Shown: positions 26,358 through 41,324, numbered from the stretch's first letter. The stretch is 64,000 nt of DNA from Chaunax sp. Z400 (GCA_037577475.1 CM075189.1:19811839-19875838); one strand, 5' to 3'. Notes: generated from the sequence alone by a model not told the origin. A program made the numbers and translations.

Positions 26358-29300
26358 TAGGAAGTAGGTAAGCAGGGTTTCACACACAGTGCAATTAATC
26401 ACCACATGCCTTCCCTCCTACAGGACTTATCAGTATCCAATGCCTCCTTCAGGCTCCTGGATGACCTGTTACACTAATGCTGCCGCACCAGCAGAAGGTT
26501 CTGCAAACCCAGCAGATATAATCCGACATCACCGCCCCCTCCCAAAAAACAAACAGACAAACAAAAACAACAGCACTGCTGAAATTATATATGTTTTCTT
26601 TGTGGATGTTTTCTTCCAGGAATATGAGCCCATTCTCTGCTCCTGATGCTTGGAGATTCTGCCACTTGATCGAGTAAATATTAAAGTATGAAAAAGTCTA
26701 TGATACCTTTTAACTGCTAACAGATGTAGAAAACAACACTGATGAGTGGGACAGAGTTGAATATATTTAGTTGTATCCTAACTATTTCCTAGTTACAGTC
26801 AGTTCCTTTTCTCTTTTTTCTCTTTTTCTCTTTTTCTCTCGTCTCTCGTTTCATCTGGCAATAAGGTGCACCAAGGTTAAGTTAGGTAGCAAAGGGTCTA
26901 ACTTCACACTCCTTCCTGGCACAAAAATTAAAGCACTCTGCAGTTGTTTTCTCTCTGTCATCCTCGTTATCCTGTCAGCTCATGTTTACATAATCCCCGA
27001 TGAGCACACATCTGAAGCAGAAAATGTGTGTGACAGATGGAAAGGACGGACTCCTGAGAACTTCAGCAAATATTCAAATTGCAGTAGGCATTTATTAATG
27101 AGACTGCTAACTCCCGGCTCATCCGAGGTAATAAAACTGAGTGACAGCGGGGCTAAGAGGGCGAACAGAGTAGGGGGTGGGACCATCTTTTTCATTCTGT
27201 CTCCCTCATCCTTGCCCCAGCCTTGATGAAGAGCGCACATTGGGATTGAGGGGAACGTGATGAATGACACGGAAGGGCCTGTGATGTCACTCTCTATCAG
27301 ACCAGCTACTCAGAGTGAGCAGTAATCTACAGGCACTAGTGTCGCCATAGTACACCTTTAGCAGGCTGCAATCAATGTCCTTGCCCCTTTGACAGGAATA
27401 CATTCCATAGTAGAGAAATGGGTAGAAATAGAGGGAGGAGTATGACATGTATCTTGCTTCAGTTAGTTGCTCATCTATTTAGCCCCCCTTACGAATGGCA
27501 TCCTCAGGTTTAATGGCAAAACAGTACCACCATGTTGTGCTTACATTATAGGACAGAGGAGTATAGGTTTAATATGACAGAGCATCATCAATGACACCCG
27601 GGCTCACAAATGTCGCCTGCCTCTTGTTCAAATGGGGTTCAAGGACATGTGTCATCAGCTGAAGCACTATCGGGTCCAGAGAAACGCACTACACCTCCGT
27701 ATACGAGGTAAGTCCTGTTCAATTCACTTAAGTCACGGCTTACATCAATCAAGAAGGTGGAACACTTTCATCATGACCTGGCAAACAGCACACTCACTAA
27801 ATTAGGATCAGAATTAAGCACAGAAACGAGTCTGTGGCTCCAGGATTGTGTTTCAAAAATAGCCACATGGCCTCAGTGCTCCTTGTAAAACCATTAAGGA
27901 GTGAAATCTAACACATTGTGTTCTGGTCTGCCTCGCACAGTGTGGCTCCATCTCAAGTAAGAATTGTTTTATTTTGGTTGTAAGTCACTCAGGCAGCAAA
28001 GATAGCGACTCGTGTTGAACTTAAGGTTCTCTTTGAAACACAGAATGAACTTGTCTTCCGTCATCTCTGAGCTCATTTTTTTCTTTTCCTCTTGTTCTTT
28101 GTTCTTTTACCGTCCTGTGTGGCATGACAATTTGGGACAAATATTGTTGCGTTTTTATAATCAACAACACAACAGTGCCAAGATATATAGATTGATGACA
28201 GTTGAAATAAAGATGAAACTACAATGGATGAAACTAGCAGCTTAATGGATTGGCACCGCCTTACATAGCTGAACTTCTCCAAGTTCACACTCCATCTAGA
28301 GCACTGAGGTCCACCAATCAGCTGCTCCTGAATGTGCCCAAAACTAGACTGAAATAAGACATGGTTGCACATGACTTGTAACCAACTTCATTCATAATTA
28401 AACAAAGGCCTATTGTCAGACTTATTCACAAATATTGAGCTGAGCTTTGAGGCACCAGCAGGCAATATGATCAGGGGGAAATTGCAAGCATGAGTGCAAT
28501 ATATGCCCCACTGTCAGAGGATCAGTTGGCTGCTTTGGTGTTTGTGAGTAAGTGTATCTGTGTGAAGTGTTTGCAGACGAGGGGGATGAGCAGGTACGGA
28601 AGAGCAAGTGTAACCTTACTGCCTACGAGTATTACAGTACATGTCTGCAGAGATGAATGTGATGAAACTGTTGGTGAAGGCCCACTGTATCCAGCGCTCA
28701 TATGAAAAAGTATTGATCCGACATCAAAGAGAGACAATTTTACCTCATTCTTCTTCCTTGGCCTCAGGTTTACTAGGGAGTGCACACACTCCTGAAACTC
28801 CCACATGATGACATCTGTTTGTTAGCATGTTTGTGTGTGGTGATGATGGGCAGGGTAGAAATGTGGTTTCTCACACTACCCCCATTCACAAAGTGTTTTC
28901 AATGCAGGCCTAATGCGCCTTTATTCCGCCCCGACGTTCTGAGTGGTGAATGCAATGACGACGTAGGGAGGGATCCCAACCAATTGGGAATCACTGCAAT
29001 ATAGCGCCAAATCAAAATGTGCCATCAAGTCTTTTTTAAGAAACATTATACCTATGTTTTCATTCTTAACATTGCAACAAAGAAAGCAACATTTTAAATA
29101 GACTGCCTGGTTTATGCTGTATGGATACATATCCCTCTCATCTCATCTTAAAAAAATATACAACTTCCTGTTGTGATTAATGATCAGACAAAAGAAATGG
29201 CACTTTTTGGCAGGTTTTGTCCGCAAACTACATATAAAGAGATGTGGATCCAACATGTAGGACATTTTACATGGAATTCGAATCTAATCTCCACCTGAAC

Positions 29301-29542
29301 ACTTCGGTTTTGTGTTTTTCTTGATGGCTTTGTTTTGCTCAAATAATACACCTATATTAGAAATGACATTTCCGAGACTGACTAATGAACACACATTTAT
29401 ATACAACAAGCATTGTGTGACTATTTCATCATAGGAGCTATTTTTTTGCACTCAACAGTTTCATAATGGAGATTAACATCCCTGGAATGCATCCATTGAT
29501 GTAGAAATATGCTAAATTGAGAAAGATCAATATGGAGTTCAA

Positions 29543-29591
<49 letters not shown>
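29543..29591. repeat. (CT)n microsatellite
   Basis: CT run of about 49 bp with a single T insertion near its start. On the minus strand it reads GA and gives a meaningless Arg-Glu frame. Confidence 0.97.
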
Positions 29592-29594
<3 letters not shown>

Positions 29595-31023
29595 ATACAC
29601 AAACATACATTTCCACTGCCTTTTTCACCACTACTTCAATATGCTGCTATGGGTGGAGAGTAACAGCTGACACAGTAGAACTCACTCAAAACTGCAGACA
29701 CAAAGAATCTCATGAACATAAAAAACTGACAAATGTAAGGAATTCATGTCACATTATAGATTGAAACGCAGTGTCAGTTGCTCTTAGACATTATTGGCTG
29801 TTTTAAAGCACAGAGTGCATGAATAGCTGCAGTACTAGCAGGGGGATTAAATGTTGTCTTGCTCTTTTAAAAGCACAAAGAAATTATGTAAGACTACGGT
29901 ATGAGCTGTCCTGTTGCACAGGAGCACAGAAGCATGTACACTTACATACATACACACAGAAATACAAACGCCCTAATGAAACATTGTTACAAACCCCGAT
30001 TCCTATCATCTATTCAAATGTTTCATGGGTATCGTGTCAACAGACAGGGATCAAACACACATTCCTGCTAAGGCGGATTAATGCTCAGGATCCATTTCAT
30101 TGCAATTAACAGCTGACAAGGGCAAATGGGATTGTTAAACATATATTTCTGCCTGCTGATCTTTAGATGTTAGGGAGTGGGAAACCTTGTGGGAGGGGGC
30201 TCAAATGTAATAGGATCAACAAAGCCTGAACAGTAAGTGACGCCAAGTAGCTTATATGTCAAATCTACTCCAATGTCACACATGATTCATATGTGGTCTA
30301 TTTGTGGTCTATTTAGGTTGAGTCTGTACTTGCTTTCAAATGTCACACAATAATGCCACGAGGAAAAAAAGGTGGTGTTGCCTGTCCGGCTTGCTGTTTC
30401 TGGAATCTGACAGTATGTTTCCTGAGGTTGAATACCTCCTCCATGAAATGATGATAAGCTGGCGAACTAAACACACCAATCCTCAGTTCACTGATGGATT
30501 GTTCCCCATTTCATGTCGAAAAAGAAACCTAAACAATTCAGAATGTGAAATCCAAGTTCCTGGAGTAAACTTGCTCATTCGACCTCCAAATGTTACCCAA
30601 AAATTTAAAAAAAAGAATTCCCACAAGAATGGAAGCCATGCATTTGCTTTAAAATGACATGTTTTGTTTTATTAGAGGTGAAATAACAGTCGGGAGCAGC
30701 TGAAGGACTGTGTACTTTGCTCCAAGCCACAGATTTATGGAGTCATGCTGAGAAAAAGCATCAGCCATATACACAGCTATACAGACTTCAAAGATACCAA
30801 TAAGGAAGCATACACTACGAATCACTTTCGAATACAGTATTATACAGGAAAGATGTACATCTGGCTTTATGAATGCAGACTTGAACACACACTTACAAAT
30901 TGCACTGCAGTAATACTGTGTATAAACCGCTTAAACATCTGCAAAAGTCATGGAAATGTCCTTCAGTGGCCTGGAGGGACAGGAAAAAAACAGAAAATAT
31001 CTGCCATGATGTTATCTAGCGAG

Positions 31024-31200
31024 TTTTAGGGCTGCGTGATTCTGGGTGAAAAAAATGACATTGCAATATCCTTTGTTTCTGCGATATGCTGTATACTGCC
31101 ACATGAAAATATACAGACAATTGCACCAGATACATGCATGGTGTTATTCAAGTACAGATATGAAGATAATCATAATTTCCATCATTTTGAGTACAAAACC
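31024..31200 (+). repeat. Possible degraded interspersed repeat
   Basis: TTTTAGGGCTGCGTGATTCT followed by GACATTGCAATATCC and GCGATATGCTGTATACTG resembles the GGGCTGCACGATAT-type opening of common fish repeats. No terminal repeats or target duplication were found, and the borders are approximate. Confidence 0.4.
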
Positions 31201-34200
31201 AAGCCCCCTTCTACTTCTACCACAGTTGGTTCAGTTCTCTGCCACCCCTCCACTTTCAGTGATTTTCTGACATCAGCATGGACAAGTGGGTAGAGGACAG
31301 GTGGAGTGGAGAAAACATCACGTTTGTAAATAAAGTCTTCCAAGTTCATTACATGAGATCAATCATTTCTAATATTGTTAAAATGTATACTTAATCTATT
31401 TTGTGACAGATGTGTATAAATCAGTGAAATTGTTTCAGGATTACGTGTTTGAATTAATATCCCGTATGTGACATCATGTGTCCAGCAAAGGGACTATCAC
31501 ACATGGGCACAGAGTGATGCTGATGCTGACAAGATTTATTGTGTAGCCCAAGCAAGTTGAGAAACAGGAAACAATCTCATTGCAAGACCTGCAGTTCAGG
31601 GCAAGAGAGATAAAGAGGCGAGGTTGTTGGATCATGGAGCAGAACATAACAGTAGGTATAAATCTTTGATCCAATCAGAAACATCCTCTTGACAGTTTCT
31701 AAGCTGTGGACTACCATCAATATTTGACATCAAATACTGTCAAATCAATTATGAATGCTACGTTAAATATATACTTTCTTCTGAATAGCATTATATTTAT
31801 GGGAACAGTGAACATTGGAAGCATGAACTGGCTCCCAAACTCTGTTCAGTGATTTAGTGATGTTATAGGGGTTATTTACACAACCGTTTTACCCAAAAAG
31901 GTACATTTTTGTTGCATTTTGGCCGTTTGTTCACAACGTTTGTTTTTTGTGGCCTGGAAATGCAAATTTTTTGAAAAGGGGCTATAGAGTGTAATCTTTT
32001 CAAAACGCCACCACACCTTTTTTTTCCTGTAAACAGGCATTAAAATAAATCTAAAATGAATTAAAATGCTGAAATAGCATGGTGCTTTGTGTTGTGTTTG
32101 AATTACCTCTTCATCAAGTTATTTACTTTATCCATACAAGTAAACATGGTCCTGTCTGTGAAAATTGTCAGAGGAGAAGACGGGAACAAAACCGACTGCC
32201 CCACATAAAATGAGAACAAGAGTGAGATGGCAAAATAATACCTCCTAACATTAATACATGAGTGAATAAAATAAAAATAAATGCACAATCAGAGAAAAGG
32301 ATTACATTGGCATTATGGCTAACCTTTCTGCTACACACTGTCAATTCCAATAGACTGAAGAGTCGTAACTATGTTGGCTTTAATGTAGGATTACATAAAG
32401 GATTCAAAGCCAGGCAGTCAGGGAGGAGAGATTTAGGAACAGCTAACGCCAACTCTATCTGAATCATCAAAAATATGGGATTAGTGTTTAATGGCTCAGT
32501 TTCCTGATTATGCATTCTAAAAGGGACAAAATGTACACACACAAGCTGACTTGGAACAATGAGGTTATTCTAGACAGCAGTCCTTCTGTATTTCACTGAC
32601 ATAAGAGATAACTAACCAGACAAAATTTTCCTTTCCCACCCTCATGTGCTCCTTGCAAGTGCAGTAACTTTGTAAAGGATAGCACAGTTTAGAAGTTCCA
32701 TAGAATCCCCTTCCTGTCTCCAAGTGCAGTGGGTGCGTCATTCTCATTGAGCACAATTTAGAATATGAATCGCAAAGCATTTTCCAAGTCTTATGGTCTG
32801 ACACTGGACAGATCCTGTTCACTTGCAGCTGTTCTCCAGCCTGAACATTTCCAACTATATTGGCCAAGTCATCCTAGCTATTAACTTATCATGTGCTCGA
32901 CACACTGTGCTAAAGACACCCACCCACACATACTCAAATGGAAACCAGAGGAAATCAGGTTCACAGGGTAATGATGGGTGTTGCTGGAAGTCATCAGTGG
33001 TAGTAATGCCAGAATTGTTGTGCTCAAGCTATACAGTCACCCGATGGGAGATTGTATGGTTTGTTTGTGTGTGTGCGGTTTTGACTCTCTAAGTATGTCC
33101 ATAGAGTTAGACACAGATATTTGTTTCGACTACGGAACTCTTGTTTTCTATGAATTTTGTATGCATGAATTTCTCAGTGCCAAATAAAAGATGCTCACAG
33201 AAAAAGAAAAGTCATTTTGTCATCATGTCCAGATATTACAAACCCTCTGAAGATGGTCTACTACAATATCTGTGTGTAAAAATGCCCTGACATGTAACTG
33301 TTGAAATCATGCTGAAGCAATCATATTTCAAAAAGCTCTTGAAAGATTTTAATGAAGTTCTGTAGAGACTTGGCCCTGACATCGGGGAGGAGATGATTAG
33401 ATTTGGAGGGAGAATCAGATCAAGGTGCGGATACAGGCAATGTTTTATTGCCATGGCAGTATGCGCTCTTAGATTGTCCCTTTATCCTGTGAACATCGAG
33501 TTATAGATAACTTTCAATTATCTGATAACTTTGCATAAAATTAAATACTTGAATGTCCTGCTGGACTAGTTAAGATGCTAATAACAACGGCGTTATATTT
33601 TGACAGAAAAAAATAAAATACTAAATGAAGCACTTCCTGCAAAAGGACTGTATATTTTTAGTTTTTGTGCAGACCTGACTATGCGGATGGGTGTTTGTCT
33701 GTCTGCGTGATGTTTCTGTCTAAAAATCCATGTGTTTGTATGTATGCGTGTGTGTTTAGCATGCCTTTCCCCCCATGAGACATGGAAACTGCACTGGTCT
33801 TATCTCAGGTGGCACTCTCTCCAACTTGACACTAATTCATTTCAGCAAACGCTATCTAAACATGTGCAGACATAACCCTCTACGTTGCCTGTTTCACAGC
33901 AGGAATCTCACTCCTTTACTTATTTCTGGCTTCAGGTAACAGCTCTACATGTTGATTGATTATATGTTCCCGGAGAATTAATGTGGAAGAGCAGGAGAAT
34001 AAATTAAGCAATCCTGTTGAAGCACAGAGAAAATATCACCTGATGAATTCTGTAGCTTTACATGTTCAGGGTATTCCAATAAATTGTGTCACCAGCTGCT
34101 TACACACAGGCATGACAATAAAAAACGATTACAGTACAACAGGAAATAAGAGAAAAAAAAAGCTGGTGTAAAAAAACAACAAAGACAACTGAATATGGTA

Positions 34201-34324
34201 AAATATAAAAGTGTTTTTCAAAGTGTTTTACATGGACAATGTTTAATTTAAACATTAAAAGCAAATAAATGATTGGACTGAAGTGTGATAAATTATGGCT
34301 GAAAAGAGCTGCATTTCTGAGTTA

Positions 34325-34326
<2 letters not shown>

Positions 34327-34404
<78 letters not shown>
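34327..34404. repeat. (GT)n microsatellite, 39 units
   Basis: Uninterrupted GT run of 78 bp. Confidence 0.98.
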
Positions 34405-34406
<2 letters not shown>

Positions 34407-35200
34407 GGGGTTGGGTGAGCATTAGTTGATGCTACCAGCGTTTTATGACTACACAGAACCCATTACACAGTTGAGTAGTGCAGCAGGGGGAGAGAGGCAG
34501 AGAAGTGGGAGTCCAGGATTTAGCTCTACATCAAGACATGAATTATGCAGTTTGGTCATCCAGACATGCAGCTGTGTATCTTTTTTTAAATGCCTCAAAC
34601 AGGCGGTGCAAGTGTAGCTAACATACCCTGCCACCACTTAGCTATGGAGGAAGGGTATCTCACCGGAAGCTCCTGGCACCACCGATGATAAAAACAGACA
34701 TCCGAGAGTGATATGGAAAAAAAAAGTTCATCCATATTGCACAGGCACTGCACCTGAGGGATTTAAAAATGATAGGTGGAGTGGAGTTCACACTTCCTCT
34801 CATTTTGATTCTGAGTGAGGGTTTTACAAGAATCATGCTCATTCATAAGCACAAGTAGGGCAAGGGGAAACATCTGTGGCCTCTCACTTCAAGTATTATA
34901 TCCTGGGACTTTATGGAAAATGTAAATATAGGCTAAGAGCAACACAAAGGCCCAGGAGGCTTCTGTGTGTGTTCACACATCTATAAGTTTCATTCTACTG
35001 GCATGTAAGTAAATGTATGCAATAGAGATGAAGACAGAAAAGAGGACAAACAAGTGTGCATGTGTGTGCATCAAGCTTCGGGTTAGGTGTTTACAGAGAG
35101 TCTAATCAGAGGGGTTACAATTACACAGGAACTGCTTAAGACAGCTGCTTTACTCTTGGTGTTATCAAACCACCCACACTCGCCATATGCTGACACACAC

Positions 35201-35202
<2 letters not shown>

Positions 35203-35255
<53 letters not shown>
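35203..35255. repeat. (AC)n microsatellite, about 26 units
   Basis: Uninterrupted AC run of 53 bp, less than 1 kb from the GT run at 34.3 kb and of opposite orientation. Confidence 0.98.
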
Positions 35256-35256
<1 letters not shown>

Positions 35257-38200
35257 GTCGTAAAAGGAAATCTACACCCTTCTCAGTATTTACGAGTGCT
35301 TGCACCAGGAACAGGTGACTATCCAGGGTGCTGCTAATTTTATTAACATTTCCCACAGGAGTTACTGCCATCCGAACATCTCTAACAACAGTCAAGTCAA
35401 ACAGTGTCTGAAAATAGCCTCATTTATTTTACAATCTGCATAATGTGTAAAACAAGAGTTTTACACAGGATCATGTAGCTACGACAAAGCCATCAATTCG
35501 ATATACAAAGCTTTATTTATAACGCTTAACAGGACACTTGCTGCATATAACTTATGGTGTAGGCTTTCATCTGATTTTACGTGTTAATAGCTGACACCGA
35601 TCATACATGGCCCTATTTGTGGTTAAATTATTGTTTGCTTTGTAGAGAACACACATTGCAATTACTGATGGGGAGACAAATACTGTGAAATCACCCTGTT
35701 TATGTTCTTTTGCCCACTGTGACGGAGCGCATCAGACAAGGAGAGCAGAAGATCTGCAGTGGAAATGGCTTTGCAAGATGTGTGTCACTGAAAAGAAGCA
35801 GATGTCTTTTGACTGACGCAGTTCTTGCAGCCTCTGTATACCATCACCATATCTCCACTGTGTGTTTTTGAGAGAGAGAGAGAGAGATACATTAGAGATA
35901 TTTACATTACGGCATCAGTATTTTGCTCAAGGATACTTGGACTTGCAGACTTGCTGAGCTACAGCCGCCCCTCCAAGGTGGCACATGTCACCTATAGCCT
36001 GCTGCACAGTTATGGCAGCTATTGTATGTGAACACTGTCAGCACCACAGCTGTGCCGTAACACCTTAATTTACAACAATAAATCCATCTTAATTAGACTA
36101 AAAGAAAACCCATGAAAACTATGTTTCAAAGAAACTGTGTTTAGTTGGCAGCACTGCTCATGATCTTTGCCTCATTAACTAGCTGCTTTAAAAGCCCTCT
36201 TTTAAATATGTCATTCCAATTTCCAAAAATACACAAATTCAGTTTAAAAAGCCAGTGAAACATTTATTAACTTGATGTATAACATTTTCAGTTTGGCAAC
36301 TAGCGAATTAAGGTTATTACTTTTGATCTAATTTGTCTCAAGACATTTGCTTGAATCCGAGCCCAAACCATTGAAGAAAAGCTGGTGATATAGGCACAGC
36401 AGACTGAAGACTACAACTGCATTAGTGGGTTTTCAGGTTGTCCTAGTAGCTATCCTTAACACGTGACAAAGTTCATCATTAACACCTGGAATGAGACTCG
36501 AGCTGCATTTATATAACAGATGTAATATATGCGAAATTGAACACCTACAGGGAAGGCACAGTGTGAGTTGAAGGAAGACACCTGTTGTTAATGATCGCCG
36601 TGTGAAAATGATTCCGCAACTGAAAACCACTTGACACCCCTGCCACACTATTCTAGAACACACTATTCAGGCATCTGCTGATACAGACTGAAACGCTCTC
36701 ACTCAGGTTCAGCCTGCAAGTTTCTTCATAAATCTACTGATTTCATTCATATTTTCACTCAGTGATTTATCGTTGATGAATGAATGACTTGCTCGTAGCC
36801 AGTACTCGCAATCTTTTCCACCTGCACAGCGAGATTATTGTATTGCCTCCTCATTAATGGTCCCACAGCTGTTTGGGTGTTTGTGTTTTCTAACAGCAAA
36901 CACTGATGAGCTGGAGCCAAGGCCACAGAGCACTAAACTGCTTCACGCTGATTATTACCATGACAACATTCGTGGCTCGAAAAGAGAAACAAGACAGAAT
37001 AGGCTGAAGTAGAAACACTGCAGTCTCACAGAAATCTATTAAATGAGGCAGTTCTTTTCTCTTGGGATGTGGGCTATCATTGCAGTCGATACCTGTTACA
37101 TGAGCAACATTTGTAACTATTACCAATTACATCATGGTTTGAATTGTGACTGGGCTTCACCTGTTGAGTTGATTCCTTTTAAAATGCAGCCTTCCATTAA
37201 TACAGACAAGCAGGTTAATTATGCATGTCAGGATTCATATGCTGTCAACATGAGAAAGTTGAGAACATTGTTGTCTATACTGCTAAGCTGAATTTTGCAA
37301 TGTTGTTCTCAGAAAAACAAATCCTAGCCTCCTTTGCAGAAATAATAAAAGGTGCTTTCTCTACCACTCCTGCGCTGTAGATGAACTGCACTATTGTATA
37401 TTATAATATTTTTAGCCATGTATTTGCAGTAAAAAGCTTTTTGCAACAAGCAAGGTTGGCTTTGACTCAATCACTGTAAAGTGTTTGTGCTGTATGTTAT
37501 CTTACGTGCATTGAAAGTGATAGCAGCAAACTGTATTAGCTTAATGCTTAGAAATTGTTGATTACAAAAAGCCCCCAGTTAATGCATTTAAGTCAAAATA
37601 AAGAGGAAGTTCCTGTCCTTCTTCACTTTTTAATCCATGCTAAGAATTGTTGCCCTACATTTTATTATAAACTGATGATGTTATGATGATCTTATGTATC
37701 TGGAGAGCCATGTGGTGGAGATAATGAGCTTGTTTACTTTCAAAGGTCAGATTGCACAATGTACTACCAGTCCTGCCCTTTTGTTTTAATACCCAGCAGC
37801 ACACTCTGGAAATACATGCCACACTATACTGCAACGCATCAGTGAAAGAGATCTTATACAAGATCCATTTCCTCGTGTTTTTATGGTTGTATTGCTGAAG
37901 GGCCAGCTGTCCTATTCAGCGCAGATGAAGCTATTACTAGGAATAAACTCAATATCTTTGTGCGTCATATTGTTACGGCATACAAAGCCATATGGGGTGC
38001 AGCATTTGAAATCATACAGTATGGACCACACCAAATATGATGATCAATATCAGCAGTTCTTGTCTTGATTCAAGGCCAGAATATTCACAACATCCATGGC
38101 ATTATGCAGATCGGTGGAAGTCAATATAACCTCAAGGTCCCTCCAGTTCAGACTACACACATCATTTTATGTACAGGCTTGAAGGACAACCTTCAAGGTC

Positions 38201-38397
38201 CCATATAATAAAGTATTCAATCATTTTCATTATCATTATGTCATGTGACTGTAGCTAGGAAGATTTATTTTAATCTCACAATGTTGCAATACATTTATTA
38301 AAAATATCCTTAAAGAGGTTCTCCAGTGATTCAGTACTGACTTTCCATTTGAACTGCAATCAAAACAAGAGAAGTCATGAGGCTTAACCTGTTTCTG

Positions 38398-38484
38398 TGT
38401 CATCCATCTCTTATAAAGCACTTTGAAAGGCATGCAAATTGTTTGAAAGGTGCTACATAAATAAAGTTTGATTTCATTTGATTC
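38398..38484 (+). repeat. LINE/SINE 3'-tail relic (L2-like)
   Basis: TTATAAAGCACTTTGAAAGG, then GGTGCTACATAAATAAAGTT and TGATTTCATTTGATTC, match the typical 3' end of fish L2-type LINEs and the SINEs that share it (AAAGCGCTTTGA ... GTGCTATATAAATAAAGTTGATTG). Only the tail is present, as expected for a 5'-truncated insertion. Confidence 0.7.
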
Positions 38485-39527
38485 TAACCTTAAAACACAG
38501 TTCTCTTCATTTTGAACAAGGCTATTGATTATTTGTTTTCACGAGAAAATGCTGCAGTGACCATTTCACCTTCCCCGGTCTGACAAGCACTGCCCAGACC
38601 AGGCAGACAACATCCACTAAGCCAATCATCCCTCCTGTCTCCCCTGTCCCTATCATAATTAGCTTAGTGAAAATGCAGCATAGATTCAGACATTTTTTAT
38701 GCTTTTGGGGGGGGTGTCTTCAAGCCATTATTATATACAGGACAGCTGGAGCAAGACAGGAAATGGGGAAAGAGGATGACACCCAGCAAAGGGCTATGGG
38801 TGGCCACTGCTATAAAGACTCAACCTCCGTTCATGGGGCACCCATTAAAGACGCCCCATTTTATAAACATGTAGCCTGCATTGAGCCATCTGTCTGTGTG
38901 TTTATAGAGAATCCATCTCTATAACCAGAGCATTCTAGAGCACCTTTGGGCTTAGAAAGTGTTTGTATCACTTAGACACTTTTCTCCATACTAAGCATTC
39001 TCCCTCTCTCTCATCCACATGAGCGCTGCCCCATATGAGCACTGATGTACATAAATGGAAAAGTTGGGTGGAAAAGCACAACCAGTGGAAAAAGTTCGTC
39101 TGGAGCCCTGAGAGGCTTTCTGTTACAGTAAAATTCTGTATCCACAATTGAGATAATCCTGATGACATCACCAGGGTTGTTGCTTTTGGAGATTGTGGTT
39201 ATTTTAGCCCTTAATAATGTCAGAGTATTAGACCTTAGCCAGGAAACATGAACACGGCTCCACTGACAACAATCTTACAAATGTACACATCCTGCTCACG
39301 GTCTTACACCTGGTGCTCTCTCCACTGTCAACCAGGTTTAAATCTAATGCAGACTGGATTAGTCTGTAGCCCTTCATATGACCTCCATTATGGCATGAGG
39401 CCATAAAACCCAGCGGGACCCTTGTCCAGTACATAACGCACCTCTGGTCCAACGCAATTCCCTTAACTGAACTTTTCCAGCCTAACTCTGATAACCATGG
39501 TATGTCAAAAAGCTATTTACGTCAAGC

Positions 39528-39558
39528 AGTCATTCTATACAGTGAGTATAGAATGACT
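39528..39558. repeat. Perfect 13-bp inverted repeat (hairpin)
   Basis: AGTCATTCTATAC and its exact reverse complement are separated by five bases (agtga). The function is unknown. It could be a decayed miniature transposon core or a chance palindrome. Confidence 0.8.
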
Positions 39559-40927
39559 AGTTTATGTCACTATACAAAAATGAAATAGCACAAAAATGGA
39601 GGTTATAAGGATTGTTACTGATATGATATGACATACACCAGATAGCAGGATAAGCTTAACAGCAAGGTTTAATAATGTAGATTAGGAAAACTAATCAACA
39701 AAGGGAGCAGCAGTGGTTTTCCATGACCTTTGCTGCTGCTGGCCTGCAGTTTCATGATCTCCAGGGGATTTGCCGGTAAAGCAGCAAGGGATGATGGGAG
39801 GTGTCTTTCAGGAGGGCACCATTCTGAGATGGAAGAGGCATACAGAGAGACAGACATGGACAAAGACAGAGACAAAGGCGAGCTGTAGAGACATGGAGAA
39901 GTTATTGTGCTGAGACAGACCAAAATTGCCGTCTCCTGTGAAAAGCACTCTTTTGGTTGATGAAAATTACCTTATATGACATTCATCTAAAAGTATAATT
40001 ATTTAATCCACTACAACACCACCAAATTCAGATTTCAAGAGTCCATTATCTAAAATTATTGATTCTCTTACCAACAAATTACCTTTGACAGTAAAAGAAG
40101 TCAAAATATAGGCTATATGTAGCCCCATGGACCTAATTGCAGAACCAACTGTTTTATTCCACCACCTGTCACACCACAGTACCTTAGGGATCATACTGGA
40201 AAAAGCACCCTAACAGAAGATAAGGCAAATACTCAAAAAGCAATCAACACCACATCAATCCATCCATCATCATTCTCCTCATCCTCAGCATGTCTCCCGG
40301 CCTGCTCGGTGACCTGCCCCCTGACCTGTGCCATAAACAGGTGTAATGACAGTCTGTAGGAGCCAAACTGTGAAAATGGCACTCCAAGGCTGGGAGCGAT
40401 GACAGCTTCGAGACCAATCAAAGCCTTAAATAAATCTGGTTCTTCTGGACAACAGCTGACCATAACCTTGGGTTTGACAACTAAAATGGATGATAGGCTT
40501 TACACCAAGAGAGCGGAGTTTTACAACGAGCCAGAGGGAGCATGTGAGCTGAGGAGATGGCTGCAGTTAAGCTTCTGACATTGAGAATGTATTCATGTAT
40601 GGAGACGGAAAAAGATTTTCTATTTGGTGCGCTGCTGACATTCAAAATAGAACGAAATACAGCATCACACAGTCAAAAGAGGTTTTATTATTTTTCCTTG
40701 TTCATTTGATCGGATTTTTCTTCCTTTTTTACCAGTTTAGAATAATACATTTTTCCTACTGTGGCCTACACTGAAATCCTTGTCCCACTTTTATACTTAG
40801 AATTACTATTGTTTTTAATGAAAGGAGGCAGATGCTTGTTATATTTATGTCTTTTGTCATGAAACGTTTCCCTTGAATGTCACTCCTACAAAACACATGA
40901 ACATGTACTGCCTGACCGACTTCACTG

Positions 40928-41324
40928 ACTGTGTTTATAAGCACATCAGTATTCCGGTTATGAGGCTTATCCAGGCTTTGATCATATTCTGGATATGACG
41001 TTTACAGGAACACAGAGAAATCTGGATATTCATTTCCTGTATACATGTATATACTAACCAAGCATATAGTCCAACCTTTTTATAAAAATTTGAACGTCGC
41101 TGGATTAGAGCCACTTCTTTCAATTTGATGTTTGGTCATGTACTAGTATCCTGGTTTCTTTGGGAGCACTCCAGCTAGAGTTTTCAGGTTTCTCAACAAC
41201 GGGATAAGTTCATATCCCGGTTATTGAGACGGGGATAAGATGTTTACATGCACACACAACACAAAGATGGGATACTCCAAAAACTCGATAATAACCGGGA
41301 TACTGATGTGCATGTAAACACAGT
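40928..41324. mobile_element. Non-autonomous DNA transposon (MITE), 397 bp
   Basis: The left end ACTGTGTTTATAAGCACATC, continuing AGTATTCCGGTTAT, is matched by an inverted right end that reads ACTGTGTTTACATGCACATC, continuing AGTATCCCGGTTAT, on the minus strand. The 34-base terminal inverted repeats have only three or four differences. The 5-bp sequence CACTG flanks both sides (40923-40927 and 41325-41329) and may be the target duplication. Inside are further related motifs (TATCCCGGTTATTGAGACGG near 41213 and GTTTACATGCAC near 41242). There is no coding capacity. The superfamily is not clear; the 5-bp duplication may be part of a longer imperfect one. Confidence 0.75.

Noticed and set aside
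26771..27226. 151-codon plus-strand open frame in the V-Y intron
   Set aside because: It begins at a TTG rather than an ATG, starts in a CTTTTTCTC-rich low-complexity tract, has no recognisable domain, and no splice or conservation evidence can be seen.
31860..32030. Stretch with TTTTCAAAACGCCACCACACC and TTTCCTGTAAACAGGCA, resembling a DNA transposon end
   Set aside because: The second terminal repeat and target duplication could not be located, so the resemblance is not enough for a call.
35496..35535. Minus-strand TATAAATAAAGCTTTGTATA resembling a LINE tail
   Set aside because: Too short, and no preceding L2-like block could be found; left unannotated.
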